Source: QHCA01 sp038237645
GTDB taxonomy: Bacteria; Actinomycetota; Actinomycetes; Mycobacteriales; QHCA01
DNA length: 64,000 nucleotides
Assembly: GCA_038237645.1 (NCBI GenBank)
Contig: JBBRYN010000001.1
Span: 118,978 to 182,977 of the forward strand
Direction of reading: 5' to 3'
Positions 42,181 to 49,873 of this stretch are shown in pieces. Every line of letters starts with the position of its first letter. The first letter of the stretch is position 1. Position numbers and translations under genes: made by a program. Below the pieces are notes generated by a model, which saw only the letters and a program-made list of their open reading frames with translations, was not told the origin of the DNA and searched no databases.

Positions 42181-42760
42181 GCGACCCGGCGAGATACCGC
42201 TGGATCGTCGGCGCGACGGCGGCAACCACGGTTTCCGGGTCCGCTGCGGCCAGCGGCTCGATCCGGATGACGTAGCGCGCCATGGCCAGCCCGACCAGCT
42301 GTGAGCCGACCAGGGTGGCGCGCAGCTCCGGCTGTGACTCGTTGACCGCGGCCGCGACCCGGCCGAGCACCTCCCGGGTGACGAACTCGCGGAGCAGGGC
42401 TGCGGACTCTTCGTGAGTGACCGCCCCGCGGATGAGCCCGAGGAAGGCACCACGGTCCCCTGGCGCCTCCATGATCGACAGGAAGAATCTCACGAGTCGC
42501 TCGCCGAGCCCGTCCACGCCAGGGGCGAGCAGTCCGGGCAGCAGCGCGGCCGGGTCGACCGGGAACTCCATGGCGGCGACGAACAGGCCCTGCTTGGAGC
42601 CGAAGAAGTGTGGCACCATCGCCGGATCCAGCCCGGCCTGGCCGGCGATGCCGCGGATGGTCGCCCCGTCGTAACCGTGCGCTGCGAAGGCGCGCCGCGC
42701 GGCCGCCAGGATCGCCGCCCGGCTGCCGGATGCACCCGGGCGGCGGCCTGTGCGAGCCAT
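42173..42760 (-). CDS. TetR-family regulator of the adjacent ABC-2 operon
   Basis: 195 residues: N-terminal helix-turn-helix RAAILAAARRAFAAHGYDGA then TIRGIAGQAGLDPAMVPHFFGSKQGLF, and an all-helical ligand domain. ATG 42760 overlaps the permease stop. It is the last gene of the ATPase-permease-tetR operon whose promoter carries a TAATTCA-N8-TGAATTA operator, so it most likely autorepresses the exporter. Confidence 0.92.
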   Translation of the reverse strand: MARTGRRPGASGSRAAILAAARRAFAAHGYDGATIRGIAGQAGLDPAMVPHFFGSKQGLFVAAMEFPVDPAALLPGLLAPGVDGLGERLVRFFLSIMEAPGDRGAFLGLIRGAVTHEESAALLREFVTREVLGRVAAAVNESQPELRATLVGSQLVGLAMARYVIRIEPLAAADPETVVAAVAPTIQRYLAGSLT

Positions 42761-43497
42761 CAGGCCGTACGCCGGCGCAAGGTGGCCGCGCCCAGCGCGA
42801 GCGCGACCACGGTGCAGCCGGCGACGACGGCGAGGTCGATCGCCACGTGCCCGGTGAAACGGCCGTCGATGCGCAGCCGGGTCATCCCGTCGACGGCGTA
42901 GGACAGCGGCAGCACGTTGCTGATCCAGCGGAGCAGGTCGAGCATCTGGTCGCGTGGGGCGAGCAGCCCGCACAGCAGGAACTGCGGGAGCACGATGGCC
43001 GGCAGGAATTGCACGGCCTGGAACTCCGTCGCCGCGAAGGCGCTGACGAACAACCCCAGCGCCATCCCCAAGAGCGCGTCGGCCAGGGCGATCAGCACCA
43101 CGGGGACCACCCCGCCGGGCGCGTCCAGGCCGAGCCAGGCGAACGCCACGGTGCTCGCCACCGCCACCTGCGCCAGGGTGGTCAGGGCGAAGGCGAGCGC
43201 ATAGCCGATCAGCAGGTCCAGCTTGCCCATCGGGGTGGTGAGCAGCCGCTCCAGAGTGCCGCTGGTCCGCTCCCGCAACATGGCGACCGAGGTGACGAGG
43301 AACATCGTGACGAACGGGAAGATCGCCAGCAGCGGCTGCCCGATCCGGTCGAAGGTGGCGGGGGAGCCGTCGAAGACGTAGCGCAGCAGCACCATCAGCA
43401 GGGTCGGCACGACCAGCAGCAGCGCCATCGTGCGGTGGTCGGCCCGCAACTGTCTCAGCACCCGGGCCGCGGTCGCCAGTGTCGTCCGCGTGCTCAT
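42760..43497 (-). CDS. ABC-2-type transporter permease
   Basis: 245 residues, six helices, typical DrrB/ABC-2 form: an N-terminal amphipathic segment, then MALLLVVPTLLMVLLRYVF, the conserved loop LRERTSGTLERLLTTPMGK, and the C-terminal LCGLLAPRDQMLDLLRWISN / LPLSYAVDGM segment. ATG overlaps the ATPase stop. Likely a drug or lipid-like compound exporter; substrate unknown. Confidence 0.93.
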   Translation of the reverse strand: MSTRTTLATAARVLRQLRADHRTMALLLVVPTLLMVLLRYVFDGSPATFDRIGQPLLAIFPFVTMFLVTSVAMLRERTSGTLERLLTTPMGKLDLLIGYALAFALTTLAQVAVASTVAFAWLGLDAPGGVVPVVLIALADALLGMALGLFVSAFAATEFQAVQFLPAIVLPQFLLCGLLAPRDQMLDLLRWISNVLPLSYAVDGMTRLRIDGRFTGHVAIDLAVVAGCTVVALALGAATLRRRTA

Positions 43498-44216
43498 GCC
43501 GCTGCTTCCGATCGCTCGGCGAGGCGCAGGAATGCCTCCTCAAGGTCGGGGGTCCCGGTGAGCTTGCGAAGGCTCTCCGGGGTGTCGTCGGCGACCAACC
43601 GGCCCTCCCGCAGCAACAACAACCGGTCGCACCGAGCGGCCTCGTCCATCACGTGGCTGGAGACGATGAGGGTGGCGCCGGCGTCGGCAAGGCGGTGGAA
43701 CATCAGCCACAGATCGCGGCGCAGCACCGGATCGAGGCCGACCGTCGGTTCGTCGAGCACGAGCAGCGCCGGCGACCCGACGAGGGCACAGGCGAGGGAC
43801 ACCCGGGTTTGCTGGCCGCCGGAGAGGTTGCCGACCAGATCAGTGGCCCGGTCGGCCAGCCCGACCTGCTCCAGCGCACGGGCGGCATCGGCGGTCCGCG
43901 CTCGGACTACGGCGGCGAAATAGCGCAGGTTGTCGCCCACCGAGAGATCGCGGTAGACCGACGGCGACTGCGTCACGTATCCGACCTGCCGGCGCAGGCC
44001 TGGGGAGCCGGCCGGCTTGTCGAGGACGGTCACCTCACCGCTGCGGATGCGCTGGACGCCGACGAGGCAGCGCAGCAGCGTGGACTTCCCGCTGCCGCTC
44101 GGCCCCAGCAGGCCGGTGATCTGGCCGGGCGGGATCTCGAAGGTCAGATCGTCGAGCGCCCGTCGCCCGAGCCGATCCACCCGGAGGTCCTGCACCACGA
44201 CCGCCGCTTGTGTCAT
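43494..44216 (-). CDS. ABC-2 exporter ATP-binding protein
   Basis: 240 residues, DrrA-like. Walker A GPSGSGKST, Q-loop VTQSPSVY, signature NLSGGQQTRVSLACAL, Walker B LLVLDEPTVGLDP, H-loop SSHVMDEA. ATG 44216 with GAGGAG upstream. First gene of the TetR-controlled operon. Confidence 0.95.
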   Translation of the reverse strand: MTQAAVVVQDLRVDRLGRRALDDLTFEIPPGQITGLLGPSGSGKSTLLRCLVGVQRIRSGEVTVLDKPAGSPGLRRQVGYVTQSPSVYRDLSVGDNLRYFAAVVRARTADAARALEQVGLADRATDLVGNLSGGQQTRVSLACALVGSPALLVLDEPTVGLDPVLRRDLWLMFHRLADAGATLIVSSHVMDEAARCDRLLLLREGRLVADDTPESLRKLTGTPDLEEAFLRLAERSEAAA

Positions 44217-44240
44217 AGCCGCTCCTCTTCGTCGTATGAT

Positions 44241-44277
44241 TAATTCAACGATAGATGAATTAGTTCGAATGCGTCAA
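44241..44277 (-). promoter_or_regulatory. Promoter and palindromic operator of the ABC-2/TetR operon
   Basis: On the minus strand: -35 TTGACG (44277-44272), 18-nt spacer, -10 TATCGT (44253-44248). The inverted repeat TAATTCA-N8-TGAATTA (44241-44262) covers the whole -10 box, so a bound TetR dimer would block RNA polymerase. The arms remain partly symmetric one base further out. Confidence 0.8.
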
Positions 44278-44333
44278 GGGCCTCCGCCGACCCGAGCGGA
44301 CAACCCGGTCGCGCCCCTCGGCACAATGAGCGG

Positions 44334-44693
44334 ATGCCCCTCGACCCGCACATCGCCGGCCGGCTCAAGCGAGACGACAGCGGCCTCGTCCCGGCCGTCG
44401 CCCAGCAGCACGACACCGGCGAGGTGCTCATGGTCGGGTGGATGGACGACGAGGCGCTGCACCGCACGCTGACAACCGGGCGGTGCACCTACTGGAGCCG
44501 CAGCCGGCGGGAATACTGGGTCAAGGGCGAGACGTCCGGTCACCAGCAGTGGGTGCGCTCGGTGGCGCTCGACTGCGACGGCGACACGGTGCTGGTCCGG
44601 GTCGATCAGGTCGGGCCCGCATGCCATTCCGGCGACCGCACCTGCTTCGACGCCGGGTCGCTGGATCCGGTCGTGGCCGAGTGCCCGCGCTGA
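44334..44693 (+). CDS. hisI: Phosphoribosyl-AMP cyclohydrolase
   Basis: Third step of histidine synthesis, separate from hisE. Seen: WMDDEALHRTL, WSRSRREYWVKGETSGH, the Mg-binding DCDGDTVLVRV and the Zn cysteines in GPACHSGDRTCF. 119 residues. CACAAT lies 6 nt before the ATG. It is unlinked to the main his operon and instead heads the trp genes, as in many actinobacteria; trpE starts inside its 3' end. Confidence 0.95.
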   Translation: MPLDPHIAGRLKRDDSGLVPAVAQQHDTGEVLMVGWMDDEALHRTLTTGRCTYWSRSRREYWVKGETSGHQQWVRSVALDCDGDTVLVRVDQVGPACHSGDRTCFDAGSLDPVVAECPR

Positions 44694-46270
44694 AGGACGG
44701 GGCGGTCCACCCGTCCCGGCCAGAGTTCTCCGACCTGTGCCGGCGGCAACCGGTCGTCGCGGTCACCCGCCGGCTGCTCGCCGACGGCGAGACTCCGGTG
44801 GGGGTCTACCGCAAGCTGGCCGGGGGAGCGGGGTCGTTCCTGCTCGAATCGGCCGAGCACGGCGGCGTCTGGTCGAGGTATTCCTTCATCGGGGTGCGCT
44901 GCCCCTCCACCCTCACGGCCCGGGACGGTCGCGGGGAATGGCTGGGGGACGACCCGTTCCCCGGCCAGCGGTGGGCCGAGGACCCCCTCGAGATGCTGCG
45001 GGACACCCTCGAGCGGCTGCGCTCACCGCGGCAGCCGGATCTGCCGCCCCTGACCGGCGGCCTGGTCGGCTACGTCAGCTACGACGCGGTCCGGCGGCTC
45101 GAACGCCTGCCCTCGCTGGCCGAGGACGACCTGGGGCTGCCCGAGTTGGCGATGATGCTGGTCAGCGACCTCGCCGTGCTCGACCACTCCGACGGCTCGG
45201 TCCTCCTGGTGGCCAACGTCATCGGCGGCGGCCTGGTAGGGGACAGCGCCGGGGGGGACAACGCGGTGGGAGACAGCGAAGGGGGGGACAGGGCAGCGGG
45301 TGACAGCCAGGCAGGGAACGGCGCTCTCGACGGCTACGACGCAGCAGTCGAGCGACTCGATGCGATGACCGTTGCGCTCGCCCGGCCGACGCCGCCGTCG
45401 GCATCGACGCTGACAGTGGTCGAGCCGGAGTTCGACTCGCGGTCGAAGCCCGATGACTACAAGGATGCGGTCCGGTACGCCAAGGAGCAGATCCGGGCCG
45501 GCGAGGCGTTCCAGATCGTGGTCGCCCAGCGGTTCCAGATGACCACGTGCACCGACCCGCTGAGCATCTATCGCGTCCTGCGGGCCGGTAATCCCAGCCC
45601 GTACATGTACCTGTTGCGCTTTCCCGACGGCACCGACGTCGTGGGCTCTTCCCCGGAGGCGCACGTCAAGGTGGCGGGCGGGCGGGCGCTGATGCGGCCG
45701 ATCGCCGGGTCGCGGCCCCGTGGTGTCACGGCCGAGGACGACGCCCGGCTCGCCGGCGAGTTGCTCGCCGATCCGAAGGAACGCAGCGAGCACGTCATGC
45801 TCGTCGACCTCGCGCGCAACGATCTCAGTCGGGTCTGCCTGCCGGACAGCGTCGACGTCGTCGAGCTGATGCAGGTGGAGCGCTACAGCCACATCATGCA
45901 CATCGTGTCGATGGTCGTCGCGGATCTCGCCCCCGGCGCGACCGCCTTCGACGCGCTGACCGCGACCTTTCCCGCGGGGACGCTGTCGGGTGCTCCCAAG
46001 CCGCGCGCGATGGAGATCATCGAGGAGCTCGAGCCCACCCGCCGGGGGCTCTACGGCGGCGTGGTCGGCTACTTCGACGTCGCGGGTGATCTGGACTCCG
46101 CGATCGCGATCCGTACGGCACTGATCAGCAACGGCGTCGCCTACGTCCAGGCCGGCGCCGGGATCGTCGCGGACAGCGATCCCGACGCCGAGCACGAGGA
46201 GTGCCTCAACAAGGCCCGTGCCGTCCTGTACGCCATCGCCGCGGCCGGCTCGCTGGTCCCTGTCCGGTGA
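44681..46270 (+). CDS. trpE: Anthranilate synthase component I
   Basis: Converts chorismate to anthranilate with the TrpG amidotransferase (not in this window). Seen: the tryptophan-feedback motif FLLESAEHGGVWSRYSFIG, the chorismate-binding domain with IRAGEAFQIVVAQRF, RPIAGSRPRG, DLARNDLSRVC, FPAGTLSGAPK and YVQAGAGIVADSDP. 529 residues from GTG 44681, overlapping hisI by 13 nt. A Gly/Asp-rich insert with repeating GDSAGGDNA-like units (about residues 187-215) is not usual for the family. The keeping of the LLES motif predicts feedback inhibition by tryptophan. Confidence 0.95.
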   Translation: MPALKDGAVHPSRPEFSDLCRRQPVVAVTRRLLADGETPVGVYRKLAGGAGSFLLESAEHGGVWSRYSFIGVRCPSTLTARDGRGEWLGDDPFPGQRWAEDPLEMLRDTLERLRSPRQPDLPPLTGGLVGYVSYDAVRRLERLPSLAEDDLGLPELAMMLVSDLAVLDHSDGSVLLVANVIGGGLVGDSAGGDNAVGDSEGGDRAAGDSQAGNGALDGYDAAVERLDAMTVALARPTPPSASTLTVVEPEFDSRSKPDDYKDAVRYAKEQIRAGEAFQIVVAQRFQMTTCTDPLSIYRVLRAGNPSPYMYLLRFPDGTDVVGSSPEAHVKVAGGRALMRPIAGSRPRGVTAEDDARLAGELLADPKERSEHVMLVDLARNDLSRVCLPDSVDVVELMQVERYSHIMHIVSMVVADLAPGATAFDALTATFPAGTLSGAPKPRAMEIIEELEPTRRGLYGGVVGYFDVAGDLDSAIAIRTALISNGVAYVQAGAGIVADSDPDAEHEECLNKARAVLYAIAAAGSLVPVR

Positions 46271-46803
46271 GGTCGGGGCGCCGCGAGCTCGGCCTGGCCT
46301 GCCTGCTGACCCTCGTCGGCGCGCTGTGTGTCCTGCTGGCCACCGGCCGGCGCTGGCTGCCCGAGCACGCCGCCGTACTCCCCGATCAGGCCACCGGCGG
46401 CCGGCTGGTGCCGCTGGCCCCACCGGTCGGGCTCGTCGCCTTGGCCGGGGTGGTGGCCCTGCTCGCGGCCCGGCGCTGGGGCCGGCCGGCCGTCGGGTCG
46501 GCGCTGGCGGCCGGCGGGCTGGCGGTGATCGCCTCGACCGTGCCGCGGGTCGGCGGCGCAGTCCTGCTCTGGCCGGTCCTGACCGTCCTCGGGGGTGCGC
46601 TGCTCACGATCGCCGGTGCGCTGGCGGTAGTGCGGGGCCGGTCCTGGCCGGCGCTCGGCGCGCGGTACGAATCGCCTGCGGCCCGGCCGCGCGATCCCGA
46701 GCTGGACGCCTGGGCGGCGCTCGACCGGGGAGAGGATCCGACGCGGCGACCGCCGGCCGACCCCCGGGCTGATCCCCGTGCTGATCCGGCCCAACCCGGC
46801 TGA
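46267..46803 (+). CDS. TIGR02234-like Trp-associated membrane protein
   Basis: 178 residues from the GTG overlapping the trpE stop. Four helices: LGLACLLTLVGALCVLLATG, APPVGLVALAGVVALLAARR, GSALAAGGLAVIASTV, and LLWPVLTVLGGALLTIAGAL; then a charged, Pro/Arg-rich C-terminus. This is the usual neighbour of trpE in actinobacteria (Trp-biosynthesis-associated membrane protein); its function is unknown. Confidence 0.85.
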   Translation: MRSGRRELGLACLLTLVGALCVLLATGRRWLPEHAAVLPDQATGGRLVPLAPPVGLVALAGVVALLAARRWGRPAVGSALAAGGLAVIASTVPRVGGAVLLWPVLTVLGGALLTIAGALAVVRGRSWPALGARYESPAARPRDPELDAWAALDRGEDPTRRPPADPRADPRADPAQPG

Positions 46804-46809
46804 GGCCGG

Positions 46810-46842
46810 CTGAACACTGCCCGAACACCGGCCGAACACCGC
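46810..46842 (+). promoter_or_regulatory. Three 11-bp direct repeats, candidate response-regulator operator array
   Basis: CTGAACACTGC, CCGAACACCGG and CCGAACACCGC follow each other without gaps (46810-46820, 46821-46831, 46832-46842). Head-to-tail sites with 11-bp phasing are the binding mode of OmpR/PhoB regulators. The array ends about 30 bp before a TAACCT -10-like hexamer (46873-46878) and 58 bp before the response regulator ATG. Confidence 0.6.
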
Positions 46843-46900
46843 GCTGCGCAGGCCGTCGCAGGCTGCTGCCCGTAACCTGCGGGTGAGCGGAGGGTGACAG

Positions 46901-47587
46901 ATGTCCGATGGCGGCAAGGGGCTGGTGCTCGTCGTCGAGGACGAGCGGTCGATCGCGGACCTGATCCGGCTGTATCTCGCCCGGGCGGGCTTCGGCGTCC
47001 AGGTCGAGGCTGACGGCCGGGCCGGCCTGGCCGCGGTGCGTCGCCTGCACCCGGCTGCCGTAGTGCTGGACGTGGGCCTGCCCACCCTCGACGGGACCGA
47101 GGTGTGCCGCCAGCTTCGACAGGCCGGTGACTGGACGCCGGTGCTGTTCGTCACCGCGCGCGACGACGAGGTCGACCGGGTGCTCGGGCTGGAGCTGGGC
47201 GCGGACGACTACGTCACCAAGCCGTTCTCCCCACGCGAGCTGGTCGCCCGGGTCAAGACGGTGCTGCGCCGCGGCAACGCAGCCGGCGAGACCCCGGCCG
47301 TGCTGCACCTGGCCGGGATCAGGCTGGATCCCGGTCGCCGGCGGGTGTGGGCCGGCGACCACGAGGTGACCCTGACGACGACCGAGTTCGACCTGCTGGC
47401 CCACCTCCTGCGCCGACCCGGCCGGGTCTACGAGCGCGAGCAATTGCTGTCGGAGGTGTGGGGCTATGCGGCCGCCGCCGGCACCCGCACGGTCGACGTC
47501 CACGTCGCGCAGTTGCGAGCGAAGCTGGGCCGCGACAGTCCTATCCGGACGGTGCGCGGGGTCGGCTACTCCGCCGACGCGCCGTGA
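46901..47587 (+). CDS. OmpR-family response regulator within the trp cluster
   Basis: 228 residues. Acidic pocket VEDE, phospho-acceptor D57 in VVLDVGLP, lysine in VTKPFS; winged-helix output with TTTEFDLLAHLL and VDVHVAQLRAKLG. GGAGGGTGACAG gives a good ribosome site. It probably has its own promoter controlled by the three-repeat array upstream. The kinase gene overlaps its stop. Confidence 0.95.
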   Translation: MSDGGKGLVLVVEDERSIADLIRLYLARAGFGVQVEADGRAGLAAVRRLHPAAVVLDVGLPTLDGTEVCRQLRQAGDWTPVLFVTARDDEVDRVLGLELGADDYVTKPFSPRELVARVKTVLRRGNAAGETPAVLHLAGIRLDPGRRRVWAGDHEVTLTTTEFDLLAHLLRRPGRVYEREQLLSEVWGYAAAAGTRTVDVHVAQLRAKLGRDSPIRTVRGVGYSADAP

Positions 47588-48978
47588 GCCGTCCCACCCT
47601 CGCCGCGCGGATCGCCCAGGTCACCATCGCGGTGGCCGCGGTTGCCGTGCTGATCGCCGGTCTGGTGTCGTACGGGCTGGTCCGCGGGGCTGCGGATGCC
47701 GAGGCGCAACGCGCCTTGGCGCGGCAGGCCGATGTCGTCGCCGGGACGCCGCAGTCCGACAGCGTACGGGGGCCCAAGGTACCCGGCCGGGTTGCCGTGC
47801 TGCTGCGGCGGCAAGGGATAGCGATCGGCTGGGTCACCCGCGGGGGAGTGGTGCTCGGTGACCCGCTGGCCCGGCGTGCGGCCGCCGTCGCCTACCGCCG
47901 TACCGGTGACGGCCCGCGCTCGCTGCGCACCCGCATCGGCGGGGATCTGGTGCTGGTCGAGGTCCGGCCGCTCGACACGGGAGCGGCCATCGTGCTGGCC
48001 CAGCCGCGCTCGCAGGCCGGCGGCCTGGCTGCCCCGGTCCTGCGGCGCACCCTGCTTGCCCTGCTGGCCGGGCTGGCCGTCGCCGCCGGCGCCGGGCTCC
48101 TGCTGGCCCGCCGGCTTGCGCGCCCGCTGCAGCGGGCAGCGGCAGCCGCGCGCGACCTCGCCGAGGGCCGGCGCGGCGTCCGGCTGACCACGGAGGGGCC
48201 CGCCGAGGTCGCCGAGGTGGCCGAATCCTTCAACCGGCTGGCCGGTGCCCTCGAGCACAGCGAAGCCCGGCAGCGGGAGTTCCTGCTCTCCGTCTCCCAT
48301 GAGCTCAGGACACCGCTGACCGCGGTGAAGGGCTTCGCCGAGTCCCTGGCCGACGGCGTCACGACGGGCGCCGACGTGCGGCCGGTCGGCGCGATCGTGC
48401 TGTCCGAGGCCACCCGACTCGAGCGCCTCGTCGCCGACCTGCTGGATCTCGCCCGGCTCGGGGCGCAGGACTTCCGCATCGACGCCGCCGATGTCGACAT
48501 CGTCTCGCTCGCAGCGGACGCCGGCCGGGTCTGGGCGGCGCGTTGCCGCTCCGAGGGGGTGCTTTTCCGCACCGACCTGCCGCCCGCGCCCGTACACGTG
48601 CGCACCGATCCCACCCGGGTGCGACAGGTCATCGACGGCCTCGCTGAGAACGCCCTGCGGGTCACCCCGGTCGGCCGGCCGATCGTGCTGGCGGTGCGGG
48701 CCGAGCAGCGGGACGCGGTCGTGGAGGTGCGTGACGGGGGACCCGGATTGACCGCGGACGACCTGGCCGTCGCCTTTGACCGTTCGGCCCTCTACGAGCG
48801 CTATCGGGGGGTGCGGCAGGTCGGAACCGGCGTCGGACTGGCGCTCGTCCACGGCCTGAGCGCCCGGTTGGGGGGCACCGCGACGGCCGGCAGCGCACCG
48901 GAGGGGGGAGCCTGCTTTGCGGTGCGGCTGCCCATGGGGCCAGACCCGTCGCGAGGTGCACCCCCTACGGTTGGGTAG
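47584..48978 (+). CDS. Sensor histidine kinase within the trp cluster
   Basis: 464 residues from the GTG overlapping the regulator's stop. Helix at about 10-32, a short extracytoplasmic domain of about 110 residues, second helix near 155-178, HAMP, HisKA SVSHELRTPLTAVKGFAESL with phospho-His near 239, HATPase_c with IDGLAENALR, RDGGPGL and GTGVGLALVHGL. The G1 box has RDGGPGL for the usual DNGPGI. The signal is unknown. Its open frame extends upstream through the regulator gene but is not coding there. Confidence 0.92.
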   Translation: MSRPTLAARIAQVTIAVAAVAVLIAGLVSYGLVRGAADAEAQRALARQADVVAGTPQSDSVRGPKVPGRVAVLLRRQGIAIGWVTRGGVVLGDPLARRAAAVAYRRTGDGPRSLRTRIGGDLVLVEVRPLDTGAAIVLAQPRSQAGGLAAPVLRRTLLALLAGLAVAAGAGLLLARRLARPLQRAAAAARDLAEGRRGVRLTTEGPAEVAEVAESFNRLAGALEHSEARQREFLLSVSHELRTPLTAVKGFAESLADGVTTGADVRPVGAIVLSEATRLERLVADLLDLARLGAQDFRIDAADVDIVSLAADAGRVWAARCRSEGVLFRTDLPPAPVHVRTDPTRVRQVIDGLAENALRVTPVGRPIVLAVRAEQRDAVVEVRDGGPGLTADDLAVAFDRSALYERYRGVRQVGTGVGLALVHGLSARLGGTATAGSAPEGGACFAVRLPMGPDPSRGAPPTVG

Positions 48979-49015
48979 CATCGCCCCACTCGACTCCGGC
49001 GAGGGGACTTCACTT

Positions 49016-49825
49016 GTGGACGTGCTCGAAGGGCTGATCGTCGGCGCCCGTGCCGACGTCGCCGAGCGCGAGGCACAATTCCCGATGGCGGAGCTCAAGG
49101 CGCGGGCCGCCGCGGGGCCGCCCGCCCGAGACGCATATGCCGCCTTGTCTGCCGACGGCGTCAGCGTGATCGCGGAGCTGAAGCGGTCCAGCCCGTCGCG
49201 CGGCCGGCTGGCCGAGATCCCCGATCCCGCCGCGCTCGCCCGCGACTATGCCGACGGCGGGGCCCAGGTGATCAGCGTGGTCACCGAGGGCCGGCATTTC
49301 GGCGGCTCGCTGGCCGATCTCGACGCGGTGCGATCGGCCGTCGACGTCCCGTTGTTGCGCAAGGACTTCATCGTGACGAGCTATCAGGTGCACGAGGCCC
49401 GGGCACACGGCGCCGACCTGTGCCTGCTGATCGTCGCCGCCCTCGACCAGAACTGGTTGACCGGGCTGCTAGAGCGGATCGAGTCGCTGGGCATGACCGC
49501 GCTGGTCGAGGTGCACGACGAGGCGGAGGCCGACCGTGCGCTCGCCGCCGGGGCAAAGGTCATCGGGATCAACGCGCGCAACCTGCGCAACATGGAGATC
49601 GACCGCTCGGTGTTCGAGCGGGTCGCCGTGGGCCTGCCCAGCACGGTGCTCAAGATCGCCGAGTCCGGCGTACGAGACACCCACGACCTGCTGGCCTACG
49701 CGGCCGCCGGAGCCGACGCCGTGCTGGTCGGCGAGGGGCTGGTCACCGACCGCACCCCCCGGCAGGCGGTCGCCGACCTGGTCACCGCCGGGGCGCACCC
49801 CGCCACCCCCCGCTCGGCAAGATGA
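49016..49825 (+). CDS. trpC: Indole-3-glycerol phosphate synthase
   Basis: Converts CdRP to indole-3-glycerol phosphate. Seen: VIAELKRSSPSRG (catalytic lysine and phosphate-end residues), LLRKDFIVTSYQVHEARAHGAD, ALVEVHDE, INARNLRN and the phosphate loop AESGVRD. 269 residues from GTG 49016, GAGGGG upstream. Monofunctional: no fused TrpF domain. Confidence 0.96.
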   Translation: MDVLEGLIVGARADVAEREAQFPMAELKARAAAGPPARDAYAALSADGVSVIAELKRSSPSRGRLAEIPDPAALARDYADGGAQVISVVTEGRHFGGSLADLDAVRSAVDVPLLRKDFIVTSYQVHEARAHGADLCLLIVAALDQNWLTGLLERIESLGMTALVEVHDEAEADRALAAGAKVIGINARNLRNMEIDRSVFERVAVGLPSTVLKIAESGVRDTHDLLAYAAAGADAVLVGEGLVTDRTPRQAVADLVTAGAHPATPRSAR

Positions 49826-49873
49826 CCGGGTGGGGCGCGATGACGCGGCTGGGGCGATGATGCCCCCCACCCG

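Noticed and set aside
44600..44681. Trp attenuator leader before trpE
   Set aside because: trpE starts inside hisI and no Trp-codon leader peptide or terminator fold is visible.
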